DNA of 64,000 nt from Acaryochloris sp. CCMEE 5410 (GTDB lineage Bacteria > Cyanobacteriota > Cyanobacteriia > Thermosynechococcales > Thermosynechococcaceae): positions 3,100,001 through 3,164,000 of the forward strand of contig NZ_AFEJ02000001.1 in assembly GCF_000238775.2 (NCBI RefSeq), written 5' to 3'. The notes beneath the pieces are model-generated. The model was not told where the DNA came from and searched no databases. It saw nothing but the letters and a program-made list of their open reading frames with translations. Every line of letters begins with the position of its first letter. Within the stretch, counting starts at the first letter, position 1. A program made the position numbers and the translations under genes. Of the stretch, positions 26,732 to 35,544 are shown piece by piece.

Positions 26732-28240
26732 ATGACCTCAGACATTATCTTTCAGCCCTTAGAGTGGCGCAATCTAACGGTTAAAAATCGCATTTTTCGG
26801 TCCAGCATCTCAGGGCGTTGGGATAACTACGATGGTTCGGGCACCCAAGCCCGGATCAATTGGGAAGAGCAGTTTGCCCAGGGTGGCGTCGGTGCCATTA
26901 TCTCGTCCTATACCCCCATTCATATTGAAGGGCGGATTGTACCAAATGCCGCCATGATTGACTCGGACGACCGCATTCCCTTCTGGAGAAAGGTCGGCGA
27001 GACGGTTCATCAGCACGACTGCAAGTTTATCCTCCAGCTCAGTCATTCGGGACGTCAGCGCGATATTGATGGGGTCGAAAATACGGTTCCCGATTCCTTT
27101 AAGCCCACACCTGCCCTGAGTGCAACGACCCTCTCAGAACAGATTCATGGGTTTCGCTGTCGCCAAATGACCCGGACAGAAATCAAGGAGACGGTGCAAC
27201 GGTTTGCGGATGGGGCTCGGCGGGCTCGGGAGGCCGGGCTAGATGGCGTGGAGTTACATAGCTCCCATGGCTATCTGATTACCCAATTCCTCAGTTCTGG
27301 CATCAATATTCGCAATGATGACTATGGGGGGTCCCTCGAAAATCGCTATCGGTTCCTGCAAGAAATTGTCCAGGCCATTCGCCAAACCGTCGGTGACGAT
27401 TTTCATCTTCAGGCCAAGATTAGTGCCGTGGACTATAACAATGTCTTGCCCTGGGAACGGAGGGGCAACACCTTGTCTGAGTCGATTCAAGTCTGTCAAT
27501 GGCTGGAGCGGGATAGCGTGGATGCTCTCCATATTTCTCGGGGCAGCACCTTTCCCCATCCCCTATTACCCGCAGGTCCGTTTCCCTTTAAGATTGCCAC
27601 CTCCACTTACGACACGATGATTTCTAGTGCCCCGTGGCGGACCCTTCTCAATTACTTTCTGTTTCGCAGTCCCTTACTTCAGCCCTTCTTTAAATGCATT
27701 TGGAATCGCTTGGAGCGGCATTGGCAGGCTCCGGTTAAAGGCGATCGTCTCTCGTCAGATTCTCTGTCCCAATTGATGCAAGAGCATATCTCGGCCCATG
27801 AGTTCCAAGCCCTATTGGCTCGCTACCAAGGCACGGTTATGGAAGATGCCCAGGCCATTAAGGAACAGGTCAATATTCCCGTCATTTGTACCGGCGGCTT
27901 CCAGCAGGCCTCTTTTATTCGGCAAGCGATTGAGCAGGGTTTCTGTGATGGTGTCACCCTTGCCCGCCCCCTGGTCGCCAATAAGGATCTGGCCCACCAG
28001 TTGCAGGCAGGAAACGATATTCCCGAGCGCCCTTGTACCTATTGCAATCAATGTTTAGGAAGTTATCTGGAATATCCCTTGGGCTGCTACGAACGCCGTC
28101 GATATTACCAGCGCTCTATCACTGGCGCAGATCAAACGGAGCAGGATAAAGCAGCGCGCGAAGCCCATGACGCCATGATTCAAGATGCTATGCGGGTGTA
28201 TAGCCCACCGCCCTTTAGCCCGTCCAAGCCAACGGCATAA
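26732..28240 (+). CDS. Old-yellow-enzyme-type NADH:flavin oxidoreductase with Fe-S motif
   Basis: The 502-residue TIM-barrel flavoprotein starts IIFQPLEWRNLTVKNRIFRS. The substrate-binding pair is in ELHSSHGYLITQFLS (about residues 172-186), with NDDYGGSLENRYRFL and, near the end, TGGF and DGVTLARPLV for FMN phosphate. CTYCNQCLGSYLEYPLGC (about 433-450) is a four-Cys cluster as in 2,4-dienoyl-CoA reductases, although the FAD/NAD(P)H domain that follows in those enzymes is absent. About 90 extra residues lie between barrel strands 6 and 7. It should reduce an activated C=C bond; plant OPR3 does this to a cyclopentenone oxylipin. A good ribosome-binding site (AAGGA) is present. Confidence 0.9.
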   Translation: MTSDIIFQPLEWRNLTVKNRIFRSSISGRWDNYDGSGTQARINWEEQFAQGGVGAIISSYTPIHIEGRIVPNAAMIDSDDRIPFWRKVGETVHQHDCKFILQLSHSGRQRDIDGVENTVPDSFKPTPALSATTLSEQIHGFRCRQMTRTEIKETVQRFADGARRAREAGLDGVELHSSHGYLITQFLSSGINIRNDDYGGSLENRYRFLQEIVQAIRQTVGDDFHLQAKISAVDYNNVLPWERRGNTLSESIQVCQWLERDSVDALHISRGSTFPHPLLPAGPFPFKIATSTYDTMISSAPWRTLLNYFLFRSPLLQPFFKCIWNRLERHWQAPVKGDRLSSDSLSQLMQEHISAHEFQALLARYQGTVMEDAQAIKEQVNIPVICTGGFQQASFIRQAIEQGFCDGVTLARPLVANKDLAHQLQAGNDIPERPCTYCNQCLGSYLEYPLGCYERRRYYQRSITGADQTEQDKAAREAHDAMIQDAMRVYSPPPFSPSKPTA

Positions 28241-28272
28241 CCTCGGATGCAAATTGCAAGCGTGATATCCCA

Positions 28273-29769
28273 ATGAGCAGTACACCCTTTTTCCCAAAAG
28301 TCTGTCGTAACTTCAAGCGGTTAGCCCTAGGGCTGGTTAGCCTAGTTTTAGTGATCGTTTTATGTCTGGCATGGCCCCTGTTGACGGCGCGGTCCCCTCA
28401 ATACACGGACATTACCGACCATTTTAAATATGGCTCGATTGGCGGTGCCTCCACCATGGGAATTCCCTATTGGATTTGGCAAGTGATGCCGGTGATGTTC
28501 CCGGAGTACCTACCCACGGAGGACTACGTCACCCCTGGAACTGGCTATACCCAGCTCGGCTTTATTCAAGAACCGGGGCAAGATCTGCCCATTGGGTTTG
28601 CCAAGGATACCCAATTAGGGTTGGAAGTGGTGACCAACAATTGTGCCCTTTGCCATGTGGGTAGTGTTCGCAACACCTCTGATGGCCTACCCCAAGCCAT
28701 TCCGACGATGCCGTCTAACACTGTTAATTTGTCGGCCTATTTTCGCTTTATCACCGGCGTTGCCAATGATCCTCGGTTTAATGCTCGGGAAATGATGCCC
28801 TATATCAAGGATTTGGGAGCCGATCTGAATCCCTTGCAGTCTCTGCTCTATCGCTATATTGCTATTCCCCAAACTCGGGCCTTGCTCAGTATCCAAGCCG
28901 AAAAGCTCAGTTTTTTATCGGATCAGCCCCAGTACGGACCGGGGCGAGTAGACACCTTTACCCCCTATAAAACCCGTACCTTTAATATCAATCTAGACGA
29001 CCTCCCTCCTGAAGAAATTGAGGGAGCGGCCAGCGACTTCCCTAGTGTTTGGCAGCAGCGCCCCCGGGAGGGTATGCAGCTCCATTGGGATGGTGATAAT
29101 ACCTCTGTAGCAGAACGGAATAAGAGTGCTGCCTTAGCCCTGGTCTCCCCCACCAATATTAATTTGGATGCCATTACCCGAGTGGCTGACTGGTTGTTGG
29201 ATCTCCCGGCCCCGCCTTATCCCTATCCGGTAAATGAAGAGCTGGCTGCCCAGGGGCAATCTATCTTTGCCAACACCTGTGCCAGCTGCCATGCTTTTGA
29301 CGGTCCAAGGGTAGGGACCGTGACACCCATTGCAGAAATTGGCACCGATCCAGGCCGCTTAAATTCTTATACCTATGAATTTGCCTCGAATCAGTACACG
29401 CTGTTTGCTGGGATTACCTATAAAGGCGAAGATCAGCGGTTTACCCACTTCCGCAAAACCCACGGCTATGCCAACCATCCCCTCGACGGATTGTGGTTGC
29501 GATCGCCTTATCTCCACAACGGCTCAGTCCCGACCCTAGAGGATCTGCTCGATCCTCCCGAACAGCGCCCAGCTAAGTTTTATCGGGGCAATGATGTCTA
29601 TGATCCAGACAAAGTGGGGTTTGTGGCGGACGTCGCTACAGCTAACGGCAGCAAATTTTTCGAATATGATACGTCGCTGCCGGGGAATGGCAAGGAAGGC
29701 CATCTCTATGGAACCACTCTATCTCAGTCAGACAAAACAGCTCTGATCGAGTATTTAAAGACCCTTTAA
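28273..29769 (+). CDS. Membrane-anchored dihaem cytochrome c, RoxA-like (1)
   Basis: The 498-residue protein has an N-terminal signal anchor (LGLVSLVLVIVLCLAWPLL, about 17-35) and two haem c sites, CALCH (about 117-121) and CASCH (about 336-340). The C-terminal block LDGLWLRSPYLHNGSVPTLE and YDPDKVGF is typical of RoxA/RoxB rubber oxygenases and related dihaem proteins. It should act in the periplasm or thylakoid lumen as an electron carrier, peroxidase or dioxygenase. Its paralogue at 30364 has the same ends (EGHLYGTTLSQSDKTALIEY against QGHLYGTNLPEKDKATLIEY). It is the fifth gene of the cluster. Confidence 0.87.
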   Translation: MSSTPFFPKVCRNFKRLALGLVSLVLVIVLCLAWPLLTARSPQYTDITDHFKYGSIGGASTMGIPYWIWQVMPVMFPEYLPTEDYVTPGTGYTQLGFIQEPGQDLPIGFAKDTQLGLEVVTNNCALCHVGSVRNTSDGLPQAIPTMPSNTVNLSAYFRFITGVANDPRFNAREMMPYIKDLGADLNPLQSLLYRYIAIPQTRALLSIQAEKLSFLSDQPQYGPGRVDTFTPYKTRTFNINLDDLPPEEIEGAASDFPSVWQQRPREGMQLHWDGDNTSVAERNKSAALALVSPTNINLDAITRVADWLLDLPAPPYPYPVNEELAAQGQSIFANTCASCHAFDGPRVGTVTPIAEIGTDPGRLNSYTYEFASNQYTLFAGITYKGEDQRFTHFRKTHGYANHPLDGLWLRSPYLHNGSVPTLEDLLDPPEQRPAKFYRGNDVYDPDKVGFVADVATANGSKFFEYDTSLPGNGKEGHLYGTTLSQSDKTALIEYLKTL

Positions 29770-29821
29770 GGTCCGTATCATACCTATCTATTTTTACCTA
29801 CCTGAAGTTGGAGCCAGTCAA

Positions 29822-30256
29822 GTGAGCACACAAAATCCCTATGCAAAATGGTTTGGCTACGTCGTTTGGCTGGGCATCGCCGTCAATCTTCTATTTATTA
29901 TTCCTACCTGCTTTTTCCCGGAATGGCTGCTCTCTCTCCTCAGGATGACTATCCCTATCCCAATTATTTGGGTGCGAGCAGCAGGGTTATTGCTCTTGGA
30001 AATTAGCATTCTATATATTCCGGGAGCGCTGGATCCGTATCGATATCGAGCGACGGCATGGATGTCAGTTCTGGTCACTCGGGGTGGTGGAGCCTCGTTT
30101 TTCCTAATTGCCGTGTTGTTTTTTGGTCAAGAACTGGGTTTTCTGTCTATTGCCATTGTGGATCTGATTTTTGGGGTCACAGAGGGCATTTTGCTGTATT
30201 TGGCGATGCAAGACAAAGCGGCTCTTGCAAACCAATCCTATTCTGAGTCGGTCTAG
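29822..30256 (+). CDS. Small four-helix membrane protein between the cytochromes
   Basis: The 144-residue protein starts at GTG 29822, with GGAG 9 bp upstream. Four hydrophobic helices lie at about residues 10-32, 44-62, 78-98 and 104-126. Few charged residues are seen apart from DPYRYR in the second loop and the tail KAALANQSYSESV. I do not recognise a named family. Its place between two dihaem cytochromes suggests a membrane partner, perhaps a quinone-facing anchor, but no haem or quinone motif is visible. Confidence 0.75.
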   Translation: MSTQNPYAKWFGYVVWLGIAVNLLFIIPTCFFPEWLLSLLRMTIPIPIIWVRAAGLLLLEISILYIPGALDPYRYRATAWMSVLVTRGGGASFFLIAVLFFGQELGFLSIAIVDLIFGVTEGILLYLAMQDKAALANQSYSESV

Positions 30257-30363
30257 TTGGCCGACAAACGGGGCCAAATTGGGGCCTTAAAAGCCGAGTT
30301 CAAGCAGATTAGCAAGAGGGTCGAATGCCCGATCGTTGCTGACGTTATCAAGGAATGAAGACT

Positions 30364-31797
30364 ATGGGTGCGCTAACCTCAAATCTGGGCAAAAAGATCG
30401 CCACCACCTTACTGATTCTGGGCCTGCTCGTGGGCACGGTGGTCTATATTGGCTGGTACAATCTGCTGCGCGAAGTGGACACCTATATCGAATCGCCAGC
30501 CGAACATTTTAAGTATGGATCAATCGGGACAGAGAATGACCAAGGTGTTCCTTACTGGATTTGGATGGTGCTCCCCCGCCTCTTTCCGGAATATTTACCC
30601 GGACCCAATGGCTATACCTCCTTAGGCTTCACCTGGGAACCCGGTCAGGAAACCCCGGTAGGTGTCTCTAAAAAGACGATTGGCTTTCCTCGCCAAGGGA
30701 TTACCTGTGCCGTCTGCCATTCAGCAACCTATCGCAAAGTACCGGAGGACAATCCCATCATTGTGCCAGCTGGCCCCTCGGTAAAATTTAATTCCTTGGG
30801 CTATGTGCGTTTTCTTCAAGCTTGTGCCCAAGATCCCAGATTTACAGCGGACTACATTCTGCCTGAGATTGAATATAACCATTCCTTATCAGCTTTTGAG
30901 AAGTTACTCTACCGATTTCTGATTATTCCCACGACCCGCAAGGAAATGCTGGAGCAGGGCGAATCCTTTGCCTGGAGCAATTCTCGACCCAATTGGGGAC
31001 CGGGGCGTATCGATCCCTTTAACCCCGTGAAATTTAATATGCTAGACATCCCTATAGATGACACCATTGGCAACTCCGATATGATGTCGCTTTGGAATCA
31101 AAAGCAACATCAAGGATTTGCTCTGCACTGGGATGGTTTGGAAACCTCCCTCACAGAAACGGTGAATACCGGTGCCCTGGGAGATGGAGCCACTCGTAAA
31201 TCCATCAATATTGAAGGGCTACAACGGGTCGAAAAATATATCACGGAGCTGGATCCACCCAAATTTCCCTTTGCCATTGATCAAGCTGCCGCCGATAAGG
31301 GCAAAAAGGTATTTGACCAGCACTGCGCCACTTGCCATGCCTTTGGCGGTGAGCGCACGGGCACCGTTATCTCCCAGCAGGAAGTCGGCACCGATCGCCA
31401 CCGACTGGACATGTGGACCCAAGAAGCAGCGGATAAATACAACGCCTTTGCGGAAGGGTACGACTACGACTTTGATCAGTTACGAAAAACCGATGGCTAT
31501 CTCTCCGTGAGTCTAGATGGGTTGTGGTTACGAGCTCCCTATCTGCACAATGGGTCAGTACCTAGCCTGCAAGATTTACTCAAAACCTCAGATGCCCGGA
31601 CGCCAGTGTTTTATCGAGGCTACGATGTCTATGACCCCGACGCCGTTGGCTTTATTTCGCAAGGTGCGGAAGCTGAAAAGGTTGGATTTAAGTACGACAC
31701 GTCCTTAGTAGCAAATAGTAATCAGGGTCATTTGTACGGAACCAATTTACCTGAAAAAGATAAGGCGACATTAATTGAATATCTCAAAACCCTGTAA
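30364..31797 (+). CDS. Membrane-anchored dihaem cytochrome c, RoxA-like (2)
   Basis: About 477 residues from the ATG at 30364 (MGALTSNLGKKIATTLLILG). An ATG at 30355 is in frame, but the AAGGA sits only 0-2 bp before it and 9 bp before 30364. It has an N-terminal signal anchor and haem sites CAVCH (about residues 116-120) and CATCH (about 318-322), with GLWLRAPYLHNGSVPSLQDL and VYDPDAVGF near the C-terminus. It is paralogous to 28273, but the stretch before the first haem differs (KTIGFPRQGITCAVCH). It probably works with that protein in the periplasm. It is the last gene of the cluster. Confidence 0.87.
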   Translation: MGALTSNLGKKIATTLLILGLLVGTVVYIGWYNLLREVDTYIESPAEHFKYGSIGTENDQGVPYWIWMVLPRLFPEYLPGPNGYTSLGFTWEPGQETPVGVSKKTIGFPRQGITCAVCHSATYRKVPEDNPIIVPAGPSVKFNSLGYVRFLQACAQDPRFTADYILPEIEYNHSLSAFEKLLYRFLIIPTTRKEMLEQGESFAWSNSRPNWGPGRIDPFNPVKFNMLDIPIDDTIGNSDMMSLWNQKQHQGFALHWDGLETSLTETVNTGALGDGATRKSINIEGLQRVEKYITELDPPKFPFAIDQAAADKGKKVFDQHCATCHAFGGERTGTVISQQEVGTDRHRLDMWTQEAADKYNAFAEGYDYDFDQLRKTDGYLSVSLDGLWLRAPYLHNGSVPSLQDLLKTSDARTPVFYRGYDVYDPDAVGFISQGAEAEKVGFKYDTSLVANSNQGHLYGTNLPEKDKATLIEYLKTL

Positions 31798-31910
31798 GTG
31801 ATGAAAAGAGTTCATGCTGATGCTTGCTTGGCTTAACTGACTAGCACATGAAGTCCCTCTGCTGAAGTAGTTTGGCACCAACGTTGGGGACACGCTTACA
31901 TCGTGTCGAC

Positions 31911-34253
31911 TCAAAACAAACCCTGCAATATTTCCTGATGCAAGTTAGTCGCTTTGGCAGAGGCGAGACAAGCGCAGAGCAATGTGCAGCCATAGTAATA
32001 GTGACTGAGGGCCGTTACTGCTTCAGCATCATCATAGGCCAGGGTTGGAAATCGATATTGTTTAGACCCCAGAAACGGATGCTGTTCTTGATCTGGCTGA
32101 GAGATCTCGGCCACAAGTTTGCTTTTTCCGAGAATCGCCTGGATGGGCGATAACTGGGCGATCTGGTCCAGTCGGCTCACTTCACCTTTAAAGTGCTGCT
32201 GACAAGCTTGAGAAAATCGGTCTGGATATTGGAGAACATAGTCAAAAAATAAAGCTCGGACCTGATCAATCGTCTCAAGTTGCTGATTGGTTTGGTGCAG
32301 ATCGGGTTGATGCCAAACATGAACGAGGGCATCGGCAAAATCAAAGTGCTGACCCGCTTTGAGATTTTTTTTCTGGGTTGGATTGAGATTGCATTTGAAG
32401 CAGTGGGCTAAAACTAAGTCATGGTTGAACTGATAGCCCATCTCAAACACACGACTAATTCGACGAGCAGGATCAAATCGGTAATAGTAGTCTGAGCAAA
32501 AGGCACTGATGGTGAGCGCCGATTCCAATGGATGCTGGTCTAAAATGTCGCGAGCGAGAGGGGGACTATCTGCATGGGTCTGATAGAGATAGATGATACG
32601 GGTTGCGATCGCACCTCCCGCTTCCACCTGGGCCAACGCCCTGTCATTCTGCTCTTGCAAGTAACCCATCAGTTTGGCTTTGAACCTCTGTAAAAAAGCC
32701 TCACCTTGCTCAGATCGGAGCATCTGAGCCACAAACAAAAACACCTCATACCAATCCGAATTAAACAGATGATGGTCGCGAAACAGAAGGGCAAAGGCTG
32801 ACTCAGCATCCGCTTCAATCTCGTCTAAGAGCGCTAACGCCACAAAATACTCATGAAAAGACAGATGGGAGAATCGATAATGGTTCCAAGAATCTTGGGT
32901 AATCAGTCCGTAGCTTGCCTCCAGCTCTCGGAAAAACCCAGTCGGCGATAAGCCACCGTGATCTTGTAGATCAATTCCAGCCCGACGGATAAAATCTCTA
33001 GACGCTGGAAAAACCTTGCCCTCATCGGTAAATGCTGTTCTAGCAATAGCCTTGAAGAGGGACAATTTCTCTTGATAGGTTTTGCTGGGGATGACTGCCA
33101 CCTCTGGCAAAATATGGCTATGGTTCAAATCTCCCAGGATATGCTCAAAAGCCATTTCATAGATTTGATGGCGCTGCTGGGGGTGTTCTCGGGCGGTTTC
33201 AAAAGCAATACAGAGCAGGGTGAGCAGTAAAGGCGTACTGGCTAAATCAAACTCATGTCTAAAGTTGGCTTCGTGGGTGGTTAGCCATGTGATAAAAGAT
33301 TCAGCTTGAGTCGGGTTATCGTGAAACCAGTTCCGAGAAAATATTCGAATCTGATGATCGGTAAATTGCTGAATCGTGGCTTGGGTGAACTGTTCATAGA
33401 CCTGACGACTGGCTGCGGTCCGGCAAGTGATCACCACTCGATTTTGATAGAACAGGTCAAATTCTTTTAAAGCCAAGGCTTGAGCTTGAGAAAGGGGAAT
33501 TTCATCTTCGCCATCTAACAACAGCAAAACGGAACCCTGATCAAAGAGCCGCCGGAGCAAAGCCGGATCCAGCCCACAGGTTTGCTGATACATTTCACTG
33601 ATGCAGGCAAAGAGGCTCTGCTGTTTCAACAATTGAGCAATATCTCGCAGGGCGACAAAAATGGGCACCCATTGCGGCAGCAAATATCCCTGTATACATT
33701 GCAGAGCCAAGTACTTTAAAAACGTCGTTTTTCCTGATCCGGGCAGCCCTAAGAGATGGAGGTGGGGATATTTTGCAACTGCCTCTTCCCCGGTCAGCGA
33801 CTCGGACAAGGGGATACTACTCTGCCCCTGACCTCCGGCTAAAGGATAAACATTATTTCCCTGTGACACCCGCACTTGGGTATAGATGGCGTCTACGGGC
33901 CGCGCCTTAACCATACCTAGGATGCGTAATGTTCCACATCGCTGCTCAATATAACGCTGCAATTGTTGTCGCGCTTTGTGTATATCTGATCCTTTCGCAA
34001 CGCTGTGGGGGACAGGAGTAACCCCTTCCGCAATCTCCTGCCAAGGAATCTCCAAAAAATCACAGATCTCTTCAAACTTCTGAGACCAGATTTTTTCCCC
34101 TCGCAGAAACTTACCCACCACAGACCGATCAGTTCCTAAGATTTGAGCTAATTCCTGCCGAGTCAGTCCACGCTGTTTAAAGGTCTGCTGAGCTTGTACT
34201 AAGCCTTTTTCAGAAGTTTGCAAAGAGGGTTTCCCCCGATTGGATGGTGCCAT
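31911..34253 (-). CDS. XRE-type HTH plus NACHT NTPase (STAND protein)
   Basis: The 780-residue protein has an N-terminal helix-turn-helix (GLTRQELAQILGTDRSVVGK, about residues 29-48) and a linker. The NACHT NTPase has a P-loop in HLHLLGLPGSGKTTFLKYLA (about 160-178), Walker B VLLLLDGEDEIP (about 240-251) and sensor VVITCRTAAS. A NACHT-associated helical region and an alpha-helical C-terminal part with SFHEYFVALALLDEIE follow. Bacterial NACHT proteins include antiphage sensors. Others are regulators, and the HTH here fits either. A single transcription unit, convergent with the cytochrome cluster. Confidence 0.88.
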   Translation of the reverse strand: MAPSNRGKPSLQTSEKGLVQAQQTFKQRGLTRQELAQILGTDRSVVGKFLRGEKIWSQKFEEICDFLEIPWQEIAEGVTPVPHSVAKGSDIHKARQQLQRYIEQRCGTLRILGMVKARPVDAIYTQVRVSQGNNVYPLAGGQGQSSIPLSESLTGEEAVAKYPHLHLLGLPGSGKTTFLKYLALQCIQGYLLPQWVPIFVALRDIAQLLKQQSLFACISEMYQQTCGLDPALLRRLFDQGSVLLLLDGEDEIPLSQAQALALKEFDLFYQNRVVITCRTAASRQVYEQFTQATIQQFTDHQIRIFSRNWFHDNPTQAESFITWLTTHEANFRHEFDLASTPLLLTLLCIAFETAREHPQQRHQIYEMAFEHILGDLNHSHILPEVAVIPSKTYQEKLSLFKAIARTAFTDEGKVFPASRDFIRRAGIDLQDHGGLSPTGFFRELEASYGLITQDSWNHYRFSHLSFHEYFVALALLDEIEADAESAFALLFRDHHLFNSDWYEVFLFVAQMLRSEQGEAFLQRFKAKLMGYLQEQNDRALAQVEAGGAIATRIIYLYQTHADSPPLARDILDQHPLESALTISAFCSDYYYRFDPARRISRVFEMGYQFNHDLVLAHCFKCNLNPTQKKNLKAGQHFDFADALVHVWHQPDLHQTNQQLETIDQVRALFFDYVLQYPDRFSQACQQHFKGEVSRLDQIAQLSPIQAILGKSKLVAEISQPDQEQHPFLGSKQYRFPTLAYDDAEAVTALSHYYYGCTLLCACLASAKATNLHQEILQGLF

Positions 34254-34414
34254 GATGATATTTTAGGCTTGACTTGTGGATATTATGATGATTTTATGAG
34301 TATATTCAGATCAAAAGTTCGGTTAAAAGCTCATTATTTAAGCATTTACAAGGCTTAATGCTGATTTTTTGCTGAGATATAGCGGTTGACTTCTATCTTA
34401 CTGAATCCAGGGTC

Positions 34415-34459
34415 GTACTGGCCCTTTTGGTACTGGCCCTTTTGGTACTGGCCCTTTTG
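34415..34459. repeat. Three perfect 15-bp tandem repeats
   Basis: GTACTGGCCCTTTTG is repeated three times at 34415-34429, 34430-34444 and 34445-34459, in the spacer between the NACHT gene and the secreted-protein gene. Slippage would change the leader length in 15-bp steps. Confidence 0.9.
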
Positions 34460-34565
34460 ATAGTTGAGCGTTGCCAAGAGCTAATTTCCCATAACAGCCC
34501 AGAGCGGTTCTTGCCGCACAGTCCACACTACTTTCCTGAAACATCGACTAATGAGGCAGTCATCG

Positions 34566-35090
34566 ATGAGACCCATTGCAAAATTTTGGCGATCTACCTC
34601 CAAGAGCAGAGGTGCCTTGCTGCTGCTTAGCGCTGCACAGGTGATCAGCGCTACTCTAACGGTGCAAGCCTTCCCTACAACTGGCACGCGAGTGTCCAGC
34701 AGGGCAGATCCACAAAATGTCCACATTGCCCAAGTCACTCCTCTGATAGGGCGATGGAAACTACAGTTCAGTGCTGGGGGCATCGTCCATGAGAGCACAT
34801 TGCTCATGCGGGGATACTCAGGCTGGATGCGGACTCGATTCTTTAATCTCGCCACTAGAAAAACCAATACCGTTGTGCAGAGGATGCGGGTGCGTCCATC
34901 AGCAAATGGGTTACTGATTGTGGGATATAACCCTGTTTACGCAGGGACAACCATTAGGCATCCCAGTTATTTACCGGATGCACTCGTGTTTCGAATTAGC
35001 CCAGATGGTTCGACGCTTGCCTTCACCTGCGACACTGCTGGACGCGGTCAGTGTTCTCCCATCACGGTCAAGGCATTGAATTCGAGGTAA
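34566..35090 (+). CDS. Secreted protein of unknown function
   Basis: About 174 residues from the ATG at 34566 (GAGG 10 bp upstream; an ATG at 34551 is also in frame). A Sec-type signal peptide is visible: basic n-region FWRSTSKSR, hydrophobic GALLLLSAAQVISATL, and a likely cleavage at VQA-FP. The mature part is beta-rich (GRWKLQFSAGGIVHESTLLM, GLLIVGYNPVYAG) with a Cys pair in FTCDTAGRGQC. I recognise no family. It lies 6 bp before the NfeD-like gene, so it seems to be the first gene of the flotillin operon. Confidence 0.75.
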   Translation: MRPIAKFWRSTSKSRGALLLLSAAQVISATLTVQAFPTTGTRVSSRADPQNVHIAQVTPLIGRWKLQFSAGGIVHESTLLMRGYSGWMRTRFFNLATRKTNTVVQRMRVRPSANGLLIVGYNPVYAGTTIRHPSYLPDALVFRISPDGSTLAFTCDTAGRGQCSPITVKALNSR

Positions 35091-35096
35091 GCGTTC

Positions 35097-35477
35097 ATGT
35101 TTGTAATGATCGGTCTTTCGATTGCGATTGGCATCAGTTGCGGGGTTGGGGTGATCGGGCTGATTTGGCTTCACCGAGGGAACCAGGGGGTCAATAGTTT
35201 CTTACCCGCAGAACATTTGATTGGTTCCTATGGAGTCGTAGACATTCCGTTTGCAGATCGCCACCCTGGTAAGGTCCGAGTCAATATCGGCGATTCCGTC
35301 CTCAATCTTCGGGCGTTTGCCTATACATCAGAGCAGTTTGAACTGGGTGATGGGGCGTTTGTTGTCGCTGTTGAAGATAACTGTGTTTTCGTCGTTTCCA
35401 GGGATAGTTTACAGAGCTTGGCCCCAATAGATTGCAATGGAGATGACATTGACCCTCTTCTAAGAGACCTTATTTAG
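35097..35477 (+). CDS. NfeD-like membrane protein
   Basis: The 126-residue protein has one N-terminal helix (IGLSIAIGISCGVGVIGLIW) and then an OB-like domain: GSYGVVDIPFADRHPGKVRV, GDSVLNLRAFAY, FVVAVEDNCVFVVS. The short NfeD form usually travels with SPFH/flotillin genes, as here. It probably binds and stabilises the flotillins in a membrane microdomain. It lies 6 bp after the secreted protein and 67 bp before the first flotillin. Confidence 0.78.
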   Translation: MFVMIGLSIAIGISCGVGVIGLIWLHRGNQGVNSFLPAEHLIGSYGVVDIPFADRHPGKVRVNIGDSVLNLRAFAYTSEQFELGDGAFVVAVEDNCVFVVSRDSLQSLAPIDCNGDDIDPLLRDLI

Positions 35478-35544
35478 TCTGCTCCACACAATTTCCCCAT
35501 CAAATTTAGCGTTGTTCGATACAGGCAATGAGAGGTATTTTGCG

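Noticed and set aside
34427-34630. 67-codon frame starting VLALLVLALL, over the 15-bp repeats
   Set aside because: The hydrophobic start is only a translation of the tandem repeat; the rest is antisense-like filler and no ribosome-binding site is present.
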